From: Prevotellaceae bacterium | GTDB lineage: Bacteria; Bacteroidota; Bacteroidia; Bacteroidales; UBA932 | Length of the DNA: 12,843 nucleotides | Reading direction: 5' to 3' | Assembly: GCA_031259225.1 (NCBI GenBank) | Contig: JAIRLT010000201.1 | Span: 1-12,843, forward strand | Part shown: positions 6,126 through 12,843 of the stretch, one piece after another | Layout of the letters: each line of letters begins with the position of its first letter | Numbering within the stretch: the stretch's first letter is position 1 | The notes under the pieces: model-generated | Database searches by the model: none | What the model was told of the DNA's origin: nothing | The model's input: the letters and a program-made list of their open reading frames with translations, nothing else | Made by a program: the position numbers and the translations under genes

Positions 6126-6799
6126 ATGTTTACTTTTTTTGATGTACACACCATTTTTTTTACTGTCGGCAGACAGCAGGTGAGTTATCTGGAAGTTGTT
6201 TGCACGCTCGCCGGTCTGGTTTGCATTTTCTTGGCAATGCGCGCCAAAACGGCTAATTTCTGGGTTGGTTACCTCTACAACCTGCTGCTGTTTCCGCTGT
6301 TTTTGCAAAGGGATTATATTCGAGTATGCTGTTGCAACCGATTTCGTTTGCCATAAATATGTTTGGGCATTACCGCTGGACGCACCCGCGCACCAACGAA
6401 GCCAACAACCGCCATGAACTGAAAATTACCTTGCTGGACAACCGCCGACGGCTGTGGGTGTTGCTTGTGGTGGCGGTATTGACCGTTGCACTTGGCGCAA
6501 TAGTTTCCCGGTTGCACCTGTGGTTTCCGGCGGTGCGCCGGGCGGAGCAACCGTTTTTAGATGCGTTTATTTTAGTGGTTATCCTCACGGCGCAATGGCT
6601 GTCGGCGCAGAAAAAGCTGGATTGCTGGGCGGCATGGATGACTGTAAACATCACGAATGCTATTCGCTATCCTTTTGGCGGGTTGCTGTTCCTTGCGCTG
6701 GAGAGTTTCACGAAAATAGGCATGGCATCGTTCGGGTTCCTGCACTGGCTCAAAAAATACCGTAACGAACAAACAGGCGTCGGTAAAAATACCGGATAA
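6126..6799 (+). pseudogene. pnuC: PnuC-like nicotinamide riboside/vitamin transporter, frameshifted
   Basis: The first frame (6126 onward) gives a membrane N-terminus with VSYLEVVCTLAGLVCIFLA, typical of PnuC, and runs to FPLFLQ near 6308. The family sequence then continues in another frame as KGLYSSMLLQPISFAINMFG and, further on, AQWLSAQKKLDCWAAWMTVN, the diagnostic PnuC C-terminal motif, to the stop at 6797-6799. Restoring one A in the CAAAGGG run at about 6306-6312 joins both halves into about 223 residues, a normal PnuC length with the expected hydrophobic segments. PnuC proteins are facilitators for nicotinamide riboside. Bacteroidota paralogues also carry thiamine or riboflavin, so the substrate is uncertain. 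Either the gene is freshly inactivated or the assembly dropped one base, and the otherwise intact sequence suits both. The 3' end enters a 33-bp repeat. Confidence 0.8.
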
Positions 6800-6881
6800 T
6801 TTACCGGGTGCGGAAGTAAAAATATCCGATAATTTACCGGGTGTGGTAGTAAAAATATCCGATAATTTACCGGATGCAGGG
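6783..6881. repeat. Tandem repeat, 3 copies of 33 bp
   Basis: Copies start at 6783, 6816 and 6849, each with a GTAAAAATAYCSGATAATTT core followed by ACCGGRTG and a variable end. The first copy encodes the last residues and the stop of the pnuC-like gene. GGTAAA and TTTACC within a copy can pair into a small hairpin. The unit is eleven codons long and is open on the minus strand as PGKLSDIFTxx, but no plausible gene uses that frame. Confidence 0.93.
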
Positions 6882-6902
6882 AAGAATATCAAAAAATAGT
6901 TG

Positions 6903-6910
6903 TATTTTTG
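6903..6910 (+). promoter_or_regulatory. Candidate -7 box for the ATPase gene
   Basis: TATTTTTG fits TAnnTTTG and lies 17 bases before the ATG at 6928. It falls inside the longer possible frame from 6874, which supports the shorter start. No good -33 TTG is seen. Confidence 0.5.
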
Positions 6911-6927
6911 TAGCGAAAAAAATAAAA

Positions 6928-8142
6928 ATGCAACGGGATTTATTTGATACACTGAAAGCGCATCTTCCTTCAAAAGATTTTAGCATACTTACCGGCGCAC
7001 GGCAAACCGGAAAATCCACCTTATTGCGCCAACTGGAAAGCCATTGCAAAACGATTGGTAAACCTTCCGTTTTCCTGAATCTGGAAAATAAAAACCTGTT
7101 AAAAACGCTAAATGAAAGTCCGCTGAATACATTAAAATTGCTGCCGGAAACAACCCGGCGCATAGTGGTATTCATTGACGAAATCCAATATTTAGACGAC
7201 CCGTCCAACTTTTTGAAATTATTGCACGACGAATATAGCGCTACGGTGAAAATAATAGCTACCGGCAGCAGCGCGTTTTATTTGGATGAAAAATTTAATG
7301 ATTCTTTGGCGGGACGAAAACGTATTTTCCGGTTATTGACCTGTTCGTTTTCCGAATACTTACGACTACGCGGGAAAGAAGACCTTTTGCAGGAAGTGGT
7401 GCGTATCCAAATGCATCCCCATGCAAAAACGCAGCAAGGGGAACTGTTGCAGCATGAATGGCTGCAATATATGCTGTACGGCGGTTACCCTGCCGTAATA
7501 ACCGAACCCGATGTGAATGAAAAAATCGTATACTTGACGGAACTCCGCGACTCATTTGTAAAACGCGATGTATTGGAAGCAGGCGTGCAGAACGAAACGG
7601 CTTTTTATACGTTATTCCGCCTTCTGGCTAATCAATCAGGGCAGTTGGTGAACGTCAATGAACTGGCGGCAACCGTAAGGATTACAAATGAAACCGTCGT
7701 AAATTATTTGTATGTTTTGCAAAAATGTTTCCATATCACATTGGTAAAACCGTTTTTCAAAAACCTGCGCAAGGAATTGACCAAAATGCCAAAAGTATAC
7801 CTGATGGATATGGGGTTGCGGAATTGCCTGTTGCATAATTTTCAACTTCCGGAAGTGCGCATGGACAAAGGCGAATGGTGGGAAAATATGTATTTCCGGC
7901 TATTAGCGGAAAAATATAACCCTGACGATATTTTGTTTTGGCGCACCACTGCCGGCAATGAAGTGGATTTCGTCCTGCATTCGTTGATGCCGCCGCGGGC
8001 GGTGGAAGTCAAATATGACCGGGAAACTATTCGCGAAAGTAAATATAAAATTTTTCGCACAACTTATCCCGGTATTCCACTTGGCTTCGCATGGATGCAG
8101 CCGTTTGACGAAGATTTTTTCCGGAAAATCCCTCCCGTGTAA
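6928..8142 (+). CDS. AAA-family ATPase with DUF4143 C-terminal domain
   Basis: A 404-residue protein of the common AAA_14/DUF4143 type, complete and of normal length. Walker A is GARQTGKST (23-31) and Walker B is IVVFIDEIQ (79-87, Asp84/Glu85). ATGSS (111-115) is the sensor-like strand, and YGGYPAV (184-190) is typical of the family. A winged-helix-like segment spans about 240-275. The C-terminal DUF4143 part has FWRTTAGNEVDFVL (337-350) and AVEVKYD (358-364), an E-VD...E-K pattern recalling PD-(D/E)XK nucleases. The role of this family is not established; it is abundant and often laterally spread in Bacteroidota. Starting at 6928 rather than the ATG at 6874 removes 18 residues of non-conserved sequence that overlap the promoter box and the repeat. 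It appears monocistronic. Confidence 0.9.
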   Translation: MQRDLFDTLKAHLPSKDFSILTGARQTGKSTLLRQLESHCKTIGKPSVFLNLENKNLLKTLNESPLNTLKLLPETTRRIVVFIDEIQYLDDPSNFLKLLHDEYSATVKIIATGSSAFYLDEKFNDSLAGRKRIFRLLTCSFSEYLRLRGKEDLLQEVVRIQMHPHAKTQQGELLQHEWLQYMLYGGYPAVITEPDVNEKIVYLTELRDSFVKRDVLEAGVQNETAFYTLFRLLANQSGQLVNVNELAATVRITNETVVNYLYVLQKCFHITLVKPFFKNLRKELTKMPKVYLMDMGLRNCLLHNFQLPEVRMDKGEWWENMYFRLLAEKYNPDDILFWRTTAGNEVDFVLHSLMPPRAVEVKYDRETIRESKYKIFRTTYPGIPLGFAWMQPFDEDFFRKIPPV

Positions 8143-8164
8143 TGTATAATTCCCCTTTCTTTTG

Positions 8165-8172
8165 TACCTTTG
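8165..8172 (+). promoter_or_regulatory. Candidate -7 box for the ftsX operon
   Basis: TACCTTTG, the commonest form of the Bacteroidota -7 box, lies 19 bases upstream of the ftsX ATG. No TTG is found near the expected -33 position. Confidence 0.6.
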
Positions 8173-8191
8173 CATATCACAGTAATGCTAT

Positions 8192-9073
8192 ATGGCAAAA
8201 TATAAACAACGAATGATGGCAAGCCGGGTGCGCACTTCTTACATCTCGGCGGTGATTAGTATTTCCCTTGTGTTGTTTTTATTGGGGTCGGCGGGAATAT
8301 TGTTGCTCAATGCACACCGGTTGTCCATCTTTTTCAAGGAAAACCTGAGCTTGTCGGTGATACTGGACGAACACACCACGGAAGCCGACGCTGCCTGGGT
8401 ACGTAAACAGTTAGACGCTGCGCCGTTTGTCCGCCAAACAAAATATATTTCCAAAGAACAAGCTGCCGAAGAGATGAAGCAACTGCTCGGCGCTGATTTC
8501 ATGGCGGCATTTAATTACAATCCGCTACCGGTATCCATTGAGGCGAAACTCACGGCGGCGTATGCCGATACGGACAGCGTTGCTTCTATTGAGAAGCAGT
8601 TGCAGGCTATCCCGCACATTCGCGAAGTGTCGTACCAGCGCTCGTTGATTGATTTGATAAATCAAAACATCAACAAAATCGGCTTGGTGATGCTGGTATT
8701 TGTTATCCTGTTGCTGTTTATTTCCATGGTACTTATCAATAACACCATTCGCCTCAGTATCCATGCCAAGCGGTTCCTGATAAACACCATGAGCCTGGTC
8801 GGCGCCACGCGGGCGTTCATCCGGCGACCGTTCCTGCTGCGGAGTTTACTGCAAGGCGTCATCGCCGGCATTATTGCAGTGTTGTTAATCACCGGTATGG
8901 TATATATATTGCAAAGTGAATTTGGCGAACTGTTGGGTTTTATTGACGCCCGCGTGGTGGGCATGCTGTTTGCGGCAATTTTGTTATTGGGCATGTTAAT
9001 TAGCTGGATATCCACCTACTTTTCGGTAATGCGGTTCCTGCGTATTAACAACGACGACTTATACGCTACCTGA
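8192..9073 (+). CDS. ftsX: Cell division protein FtsX
   Basis: A 293-residue inner-membrane protein of the FtsX family, normal length for Bacteroidota. Predicted membrane segments are at about 18-40, 161-183, 216-240 and 254-277. A periplasmic domain lies between the first two (45-155) and includes NPLPVSIEAKL (110-120), a conserved FtsX motif. NNTIRLSIHAKRF and MSLVGATRAFIRRPFLLRS (200-218) form the conserved cytoplasmic loop that contacts FtsE. With FtsE it forms an ABC-type complex that controls peptidoglycan hydrolases at the septum. ftsE is not in this window, as is common in Bacteroidota. It is first in a three-gene run with DUF3098 and uppP. Confidence 0.95.
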   Translation: MAKYKQRMMASRVRTSYISAVISISLVLFLLGSAGILLLNAHRLSIFFKENLSLSVILDEHTTEADAAWVRKQLDAAPFVRQTKYISKEQAAEEMKQLLGADFMAAFNYNPLPVSIEAKLTAAYADTDSVASIEKQLQAIPHIREVSYQRSLIDLINQNINKIGLVMLVFVILLLFISMVLINNTIRLSIHAKRFLINTMSLVGATRAFIRRPFLLRSLLQGVIAGIIAVLLITGMVYILQSEFGELLGFIDARVVGMLFAAILLLGMLISWISTYFSVMRFLRINNDDLYAT

Positions 9074-9115
9074 CGGCTGGAGGCAAAGGAAGAATAATTT
9101 TTAATACTAAAAAAT

Positions 9116-9415
9116 ATGGCACAAAAAAATATCACGGCTAAAAAAACGGCTGCTACCACCACTGACAAGGCGGCAAAACAAACAGCGTGGTTTGCTATCG
9201 ACCAACAAAACTACAAATATATTGCTGCCGGTTTTGGCGTAATTGTAGTGGGTTTCCTGCTTATGCTGGGCGGCGGAAGCAATAACCCGGACGTCTTCGA
9301 CGGCGCGGAATTATTCAGTTTTACACGCATCACCTTAGCGCCGGTGGTCGTGATTGCCGGCTTTGCGATAGAAGTATATGCTATCATGCGCAAACCCAAA
9401 ACACCGGAAAAATAA
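9116..9415 (+). CDS. DUF3098 small membrane protein
   Basis: A 99-residue protein with a Lys/Thr/Ala-rich cytoplasmic N-terminus (1-25), FAIDQQNYKYIAAGF (26-40), and two membrane segments (about 34-52 and 72-91) separated by a short loop with LGGGSNNPDVFDGAELFSF. This matches the DUF3098 family, which is restricted to Bacteroidota and usually sits between ftsX and uppP, as here (42 bases after ftsX, 6 before uppP). No function is known. The conserved location suggests a link to the septum or to undecaprenyl phosphate recycling, which is inference. Confidence 0.93.
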   Translation: MAQKNITAKKTAATTTDKAAKQTAWFAIDQQNYKYIAAGFGVIVVGFLLMLGGGSNNPDVFDGAELFSFTRITLAPVVVIAGFAIEVYAIMRKPKTPEK

Positions 9416-9421
9416 ACGTAT

Positions 9422-10207
9422 ATGGATTGGTGGGAAGCGCTTATACTGGGCTTGGTACAAGGGCTTACGGAATTTCTTCCGGTAAGCAGCAGCGGGCATT
9501 TACAAATTGGGGAAGCGCTCTTCGGGTTACAGGGCGAAGAGAATTTAACGTTTGCCATAGCGGTGCATGCGGCTACCGTGTGCAGCACGATACTTATCCT
9601 CTGGAAAGAGATTGCCGGTTTGGGTAAAGGGCTATGCCGTTTCCAATGGAATGACGAAACGCAATATGTGGCGAAAATTATCCTGTCGATGCTGCCGGTG
9701 GCGGTGGTGGGCGTGTTTTTTAAGGACGCCATCGAAGCGCTGTTCAGTTCGGGACTGCCGGTGGTGGGCGTGTGCCTTTTAGTTACGGCTGCATTATTGG
9801 CGTTCGCCTATTATGCTAAACCGGGGACGAAAGGGAAAATCCCTTTCCGCGACGCTTTCCTTATAGGCATTGCGCAGGCATGCGCCGTACTGCCGGGGCT
9901 TTCGCGTTCCGGCGCAACCATTGCTACAGGCTTGCTGTTGGGCAACAAGAAAGAAACCGTTGCGCAATTTTCATTCCTCATGGTGTTGGTTCCCATCCTG
10001 GGCGAGGCTTTGCTGGATTTGATGAAAGGCGGCTTTGCCGGCTCTGACGCCATACCTGCAACGGCTTTATTAATTGGCTTTGTTGCCGCTTTTGCCGCCG
10101 GTTGCGCCGCCTGCAAATGGATGATTGCAATCGTCAAGCGCGGCAAACTTATCTATTTTGCCGCCTATTGTACCATAGTCGGCGCGGCGGTATTAGCCCT
10201 CTTCTAA
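9422..10207 (+). CDS. uppP: Undecaprenyl-diphosphate phosphatase (UppP/BacA)
   Basis: A 261-residue polytopic membrane protein of the usual length. It shows both family signatures: GLTEFLPVSSSGHL (14-27, with Glu17, Ser22-24 and His26) and LPGLSRSGATIATG (157-170, with Arg162). It removes a phosphate from undecaprenyl diphosphate so that the carrier can be reused for peptidoglycan and O-antigen export, and it contributes to bacitracin resistance. The start is only 6 bases after DUF3098, so the genes are co-transcribed. In many Bacteroidota truB and queA follow (from memory), but here a repeat-bearing gap and an HD gene follow instead. Confidence 0.96.
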   Translation: MDWWEALILGLVQGLTEFLPVSSSGHLQIGEALFGLQGEENLTFAIAVHAATVCSTILILWKEIAGLGKGLCRFQWNDETQYVAKIILSMLPVAVVGVFFKDAIEALFSSGLPVVGVCLLVTAALLAFAYYAKPGTKGKIPFRDAFLIGIAQACAVLPGLSRSGATIATGLLLGNKKETVAQFSFLMVLVPILGEALLDLMKGGFAGSDAIPATALLIGFVAAFAAGCAACKWMIAIVKRGKLIYFAAYCTIVGAAVLALF

Positions 10208-10229
10208 TGTGACTGGTTTAGTCATCATT

Positions 10230-10282
10230 CGGCTAACGCCGGAACAATTTAAATCTTTGAATTTTTAAATCTTTAAATTCTT
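10230..10282. repeat. Dispersed AT-rich motif, degenerate copy with small hairpin
   Basis: CGGCtaacGCCG (10230-10241) is a 4-bp stem, followed by a variant of the AT-rich tail seen at 1421-1453 (10248-10280). The order hairpin then tail is the same as in the other copies, but the stem is short and there is no clean T run, so terminator function is doubtful. Confidence 0.55.
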
Positions 10283-10283
10283 C

Positions 10284-10359
10284 CTGCGCCAGCCAATTAG
10301 CCACATTAAACAAGTAGTCACCTTAGCACATTAATTTAGTCATCTTAGCACATTATTCC
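10284..10359. repeat. Linker plus two imperfect 22-bp repeats
   Basis: CTGCGCCAGCCAATTAGCC at 10284 matches the linker-plus-CACATTA junction near 6004-6027. Two 22-bp copies beginning AGTCAYCTTAGCACATTA follow at 10316-10337 and 10338-10359. The region 10208-10384 holds only these repeats and a promoter box. Confidence 0.75.
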
Positions 10360-10370
10360 TAATTATTCTG

Positions 10371-10378
10371 TACCTTTG
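10371..10378 (+). promoter_or_regulatory. Candidate -7 box for the HD phosphohydrolase gene
   Basis: TACCTTTG lies only 6 bases before the ATG at 10385, so transcription would begin at or almost at the start codon. No -33 TTG is evident. Confidence 0.55.
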
Positions 10379-10384
10379 TAACGC

Positions 10385-11626
10385 ATGACCCATAAGAAAA
10401 AAATAATCAACGACCCTATTCACGGATTTATTGATATTCCGGGCGGTTTGATATTTGAATTGCTTGAACACCCTTTCCTGCAACGGTTGCGAAGCATCAA
10501 GCAAATGGGCTTGAGTTACCTCGTATATCCCGGCGCTTGCCATTCGCGGTTTACGCATGCTTTGGGCGCCATGCACCTCATGCATCAAGCGTTGCTTTCG
10601 TTGCTGTCCAAAGGACATGCGATAACGCCCGAAGAAATGGAAGCCGCCGAATGCGCTATCTTGTTGCATGACGTAGGACATGGACCGTTCAGTCATACGT
10701 TGGAAAATACCATTGTCGAAAATATTCGCCACGAAGAACTCTCGTTGTTATTCATGAAACGCCTGGATGCACAGTATGGCGGGCGATTGAAGACAGCCAT
10801 CGCTATTTTCGACGGCAGTTACCCGAAGAAATTTTTACACCAGTTAGTGTCGAGCCAGCTGGACGTTGATAGGTTGGATTACCTGCGCCGCGACAGCTTT
10901 TTCTCCGGCGTGGTGGAAGGAATGATTGGACTGGAGCGTATCCTCAAAATGCTGGACGTGGTGGACAATGAACTGGTGATAGAAGCAAAAGGTATTTATT
11001 CCGTCGAAAAATTTCTTATTTCGCGCCGCCTGATGTATTGGCAGGTGTATTTACACAAAACGGTGATTGCCGCCGACCAGGTATTGTTGAACATCCTGCG
11101 GCGTGCAAAATTATTGATTGCCGGCGGTGTTCATTTGACCGCGCCGCCTGCGCTGCAACTGTTTTTATCCAACCGTTTTGTTCTTGCCGATTTCAACCGG
11201 CAGGAAATACTGGACACCTTTGCCCTGCTTGACGACAGCGATATTGATTGCGCTATCAAAGGTTGGTGCAATGCCAGCGATGAAATTTTGTCGGAACTGT
11301 GCCGCATGATGGTGGCGCGCCGCCTGTTCAAAATTGAAGTGAGTGCACAACCTTTCGGCGAAGCGTATATCGAAAAAATCAAAACGCAGGTAAAACAACA
11401 TTTTTCATATACTTCGGAAGCCTTGCCGTACTTTGTCGTGAACGATACCATCATAAATAAAGGATACGACGACCGCACCGGGAAAATACAAATCCGTTTC
11501 GGGAAATCGGAGTTGCGCGATATTTATGATGTGTCGGATATGCTGAGCGCGCAAGCCTTTTCGGGCGTCACGAAAAAATATTTCCTGTGTTATCCGAAAG
11601 AAATTGTTTTTAGTCGTAAGTCGTAA
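10385..11626 (+). CDS. HD-domain phosphohydrolase (COG1078, dNTPase-like)
   Basis: A 413-residue protein. The N-terminal HD domain has the likely metal ligands His58 (HSRFTHALG), His95-Asp96 (LLHDVGHGPFSH) and Asp160 (SSQLDVDRLDYLRRD). The opening KKIINDPIHGFIDIP is the standard N-terminus of this family, so the start at 10385 is firm. Relatives hydrolyse deoxynucleoside triphosphates (SAMHD1/YwfO-like), but the substrate here is unproven. In many Bacteroidota this gene lies directly before lpxD. Here a four-helix-bundle gene stands between them. The last codons (SRKS, stop 11624-11626) are encoded by a GTCGTAA heptamer array, so the original C-terminus was probably altered when the repeat arose. 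Confidence 0.93.
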   Translation: MTHKKKIINDPIHGFIDIPGGLIFELLEHPFLQRLRSIKQMGLSYLVYPGACHSRFTHALGAMHLMHQALLSLLSKGHAITPEEMEAAECAILLHDVGHGPFSHTLENTIVENIRHEELSLLFMKRLDAQYGGRLKTAIAIFDGSYPKKFLHQLVSSQLDVDRLDYLRRDSFFSGVVEGMIGLERILKMLDVVDNELVIEAKGIYSVEKFLISRRLMYWQVYLHKTVIAADQVLLNILRRAKLLIAGGVHLTAPPALQLFLSNRFVLADFNRQEILDTFALLDDSDIDCAIKGWCNASDEILSELCRMMVARRLFKIEVSAQPFGEAYIEKIKTQVKQHFSYTSEALPYFVVNDTIINKGYDDRTGKIQIRFGKSELRDIYDVSDMLSAQAFSGVTKKYFLCYPKEIVFSRKS

Positions 11627-11640
11627 GTCATAAGTCATAA
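11613..11640. repeat. Period-7 array GTCRTAA x4, left flank of the four-helix-bundle gene
   Basis: The units are GTCGTAA, GTCGTAA, GTCATAA, GTCATAA. The array includes the stop codon of the HD gene. The complementary array at 12025-12066 lies in inverted orientation on the other side of the next gene. Confidence 0.95.
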
Positions 11641-11663
11641 AACAAGTTAAATAAAATGGAAAA

Positions 11664-12023
11664 ATGATAATACGAAAATTTGAAGATGTAATTGCTTGGC
11701 AAAAGGCGCAGGATTTTGCCGTAACATTATATTCTATTTTTAAAAATATAAAAGATTTTGGATTTAAAGACCAACTTAACAGGGCTGTTGTTTCCATATC
11801 TAACAACATAGCAGAAGGATTTGACAGATGTTCTGATGCTGATTTTGCAAGATTTCTTTACATTGCTATCGGTTCTTGCAGCGAAGTTAAATCCATGCTA
11901 TACCTTGCCGAAAGATTGGGCTATATGAACGGCGAGCAAAAAGCGATTGCGATTGAACAAGCGGATGAAATTTCAAAAATAATCAGGGGTCTTATTAAAA
12001 CTTTAACTTTAGCCAAAAAATGA
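11664..12023 (+). CDS. Four-helix bundle protein (S23/23S rRNA intervening-sequence type)
   Basis: A 119-residue protein, usual family length. Motifs are RKFEDVIAWQKAQDFA (4-19), QLNRAVVSISNNIAEGF (37-53) and FLYIAIGSCSEVKSMLYLAERLG (64-86), the three conserved blocks of the family first found in intervening sequences inside 23S rRNA genes. Members form pentamers; their function is unknown. The gene is richer in A and T than its neighbours and is enclosed by inverted heptamer arrays, both pointing to insertion between the HD gene and lpxD. A three-codon mini-ORF (ATG at 11656) overlaps its start codon as ATGA. Its stop codon TGA (12021-12023) touches the right-hand array. No promoter box is seen, so it probably rides on the HD gene's transcript. 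Confidence 0.92.
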   Translation: MIIRKFEDVIAWQKAQDFAVTLYSIFKNIKDFGFKDQLNRAVVSISNNIAEGFDRCSDADFARFLYIAIGSCSEVKSMLYLAERLGYMNGEQKAIAIEQADEISKIIRGLIKTLTLAKK

Positions 12024-12024
12024 C

Positions 12025-12066
12025 TTACGACTTATGACTTATGACTTACGACTTATGACTTACGAC
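12025..12066. repeat. Period-7 array TTAYGAC x6, right flank
   Basis: Six units are present: TTACGAC, TTATGAC, TTATGAC, TTACGAC, TTATGAC, TTACGAC, preceded by a partial TGAC at 12021. They are the reverse complement of the GTCRTAA units at 11613-11640, so the two arrays form an inverted repeat around the four-helix-bundle gene. Left-arm transcripts could pair with right-arm ones. Confidence 0.95.
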
Positions 12067-12082
12067 TAAAAATGACTAAAAC

Positions 12083-12843
12083 ATGACCTTTACTGCAAAA
12101 ACATTAGCTGATTATTTACACGGCGACATTGTCGGCGATGAGAACGTGGCGGCTGGCACGGTCGCCCGCATAGAGCAAGGAACTCCGGGAGCATTGTGCT
12201 TCCTTGCTAATCCGAAATACGAGCAATATCTCTATACGACCCAAGCCTCGATTGTATTGATAAATCGCAGTTTTGAACTGCAACAGCCGGTTGCCTGCAC
12301 CCTCATACGGGTGGACAACGCCTACGAAAGCATTGCGTCGCTGCTTGACTTGTACAACTCCATGAAAACGCTGGACAAAAAAGGGCGTTCATGGCGGGCG
12401 CACATTTCATGGCGGGCGAAACTGGGAAAAGCCGTGTGGGTCGGCGCCGGAAGTTATGTTTCGCGCGGCGTACGCATCGGCAATAATACTAAAATATTCC
12501 CGCACGTCTATCTTGGCGACCGCGTAACGATTGGCGATAATTGTATTATTTACCCCGGCGTAAAAATTTACCATGGATGTAAGATTGGTAATAATTGCAC
12601 CATACACGCCAATACAGTTATTGGTTCCGACGGGTTTGGCTTTGCCCCGACAGCCGGCGGTTCTTACAAAAAAATCCCGCAAATCGGGCATGTGATTTTG
12701 GAAGACAACGTAGAAATCGGCGCGAATACGGTGATTGACCGCGCCACAATGGACGCTACAATTATCCGGCAGGGAGTGAAAATTGACAACCTGGTGCAGA
12801 TTGCGCATAACGTGGAAGTGGGTGAAAACACGGTGATGGCTGC
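12083..12843 (+). CDS. lpxD: UDP-3-O-(3-hydroxyacyl)glucosamine N-acyltransferase LpxD, 3' end outside window
   Basis: 253 complete codons to the window edge; the family is about 340-350 residues, so roughly a quarter is missing. The N-terminal domain (about 1-100) binds the uridine part of the substrate and contains the family pattern PGALCFLANPKYEQYL (35-50). From about 113 the left-handed beta-helix of hexapeptide repeats follows (VGAGSYVSRGVRIGNNTKI). The signature GSDGFGFAP (181-189) and the catalytic His242 in IDNLVQIAHNVEVG are present. It adds the 3-hydroxyacyl chain to the amino group of UDP-3-O-acylglucosamine, the third step of lipid A synthesis. Residues 103-113 (SWRAHISWRAK) come from a small in-frame duplication. 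A four-codon mini-ORF (ATG 12072) overlaps the start codon as ATGA. No promoter box is seen. Confidence 0.96.
   Translation, partial: MTFTAKTLADYLHGDIVGDENVAAGTVARIEQGTPGALCFLANPKYEQYLYTTQASIVLINRSFELQQPVACTLIRVDNAYESIASLLDLYNSMKTLDKKGRSWRAHISWRAKLGKAVWVGAGSYVSRGVRIGNNTKIFPHVYLGDRVTIGDNCIIYPGVKIYHGCKIGNNCTIHANTVIGSDGFGFAPTAGGSYKKIPQIGHVILEDNVEIGANTVIDRATMDATIIRQGVKIDNLVQIAHNVEVGENTVMA

Noticed and set aside
6300..6330. Programmed frameshift in the pnuC-like gene
   Set aside because: No slippery heptamer in the upstream frame and no obvious stimulatory structure were seen, and PnuC is not known to use frameshifting.
10208..10245. Terminator after uppP
   Set aside because: Only a 4-bp stem (10230-10241) and no clean T run; too weak to call.

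Overview
The window looks like a Bacteroidota chromosome, most likely Bacteroidales. Five promoter-like sites match the phylum's TAnnTTTG -7 box. The gene content also fits: an ftsX / DUF3098 / uppP run, an HD phosphohydrolase beside lpxD, an ATPase of the AAA/DUF4143 type, and a pnuC-like gene. Intergenic DNA is unusually rich in short tandem repeats, so the host is probably a repeat-laden, host-associated or sludge-type Bacteroidales. The genus cannot be read from this window.

Left part (1-1445). A minus-strand gene of a widespread uncharacterised family runs off the left edge. Upstream of it lie twelve copies of a 21-bp tandem repeat, a 15-G run (15 C in the sense strand) and a well-formed minus-strand promoter at 1207-1236. 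A marginal repeat ORF (582-1169) may be translated from that promoter. Two different period-7 arrays and a bidirectional terminator follow.

Lipid/polyketide operon (1446-5727, minus strand). Four tightly packed genes read leftward: acyl carrier protein, LpxL-type acyltransferase, B12-binding/radical SAM enzyme, and a beta-ketoacyl synthase fused to a half-synthase domain resembling a short chain-length factor. ACP and synthase would build a chain, the radical SAM enzyme could modify it, and the acyltransferase could move it to a membrane acceptor. The product is unknown. This is the best candidate in the window for an undescribed system. Related copies of a hairpin plus AT-rich element bracket the operon in inverted orientation.

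Middle (5728-8142). A repeat-filled intergenic region holds a terminator, a REP-like hairpin, a 24-bp inverted repeat and period-7/8 arrays. It is followed by a pnuC-like transporter gene broken by one frameshift, a 3 x 33-bp repeat over its 3' end, and an intact AAA/DUF4143 ATPase.

Right part (8143-12843, plus strand). ftsX, a DUF3098 membrane protein and uppP form an envelope/cell-division operon. Another repeat-bearing gap leads to an HD-domain phosphohydrolase, a four-helix-bundle (S23/IVS-type) gene flanked by inverted heptamer arrays, and lpxD, which runs off the right edge. Envelope biogenesis is the common theme: lipid A (lpxD), the undecaprenyl carrier (uppP), division (ftsX) and the lipid operon.
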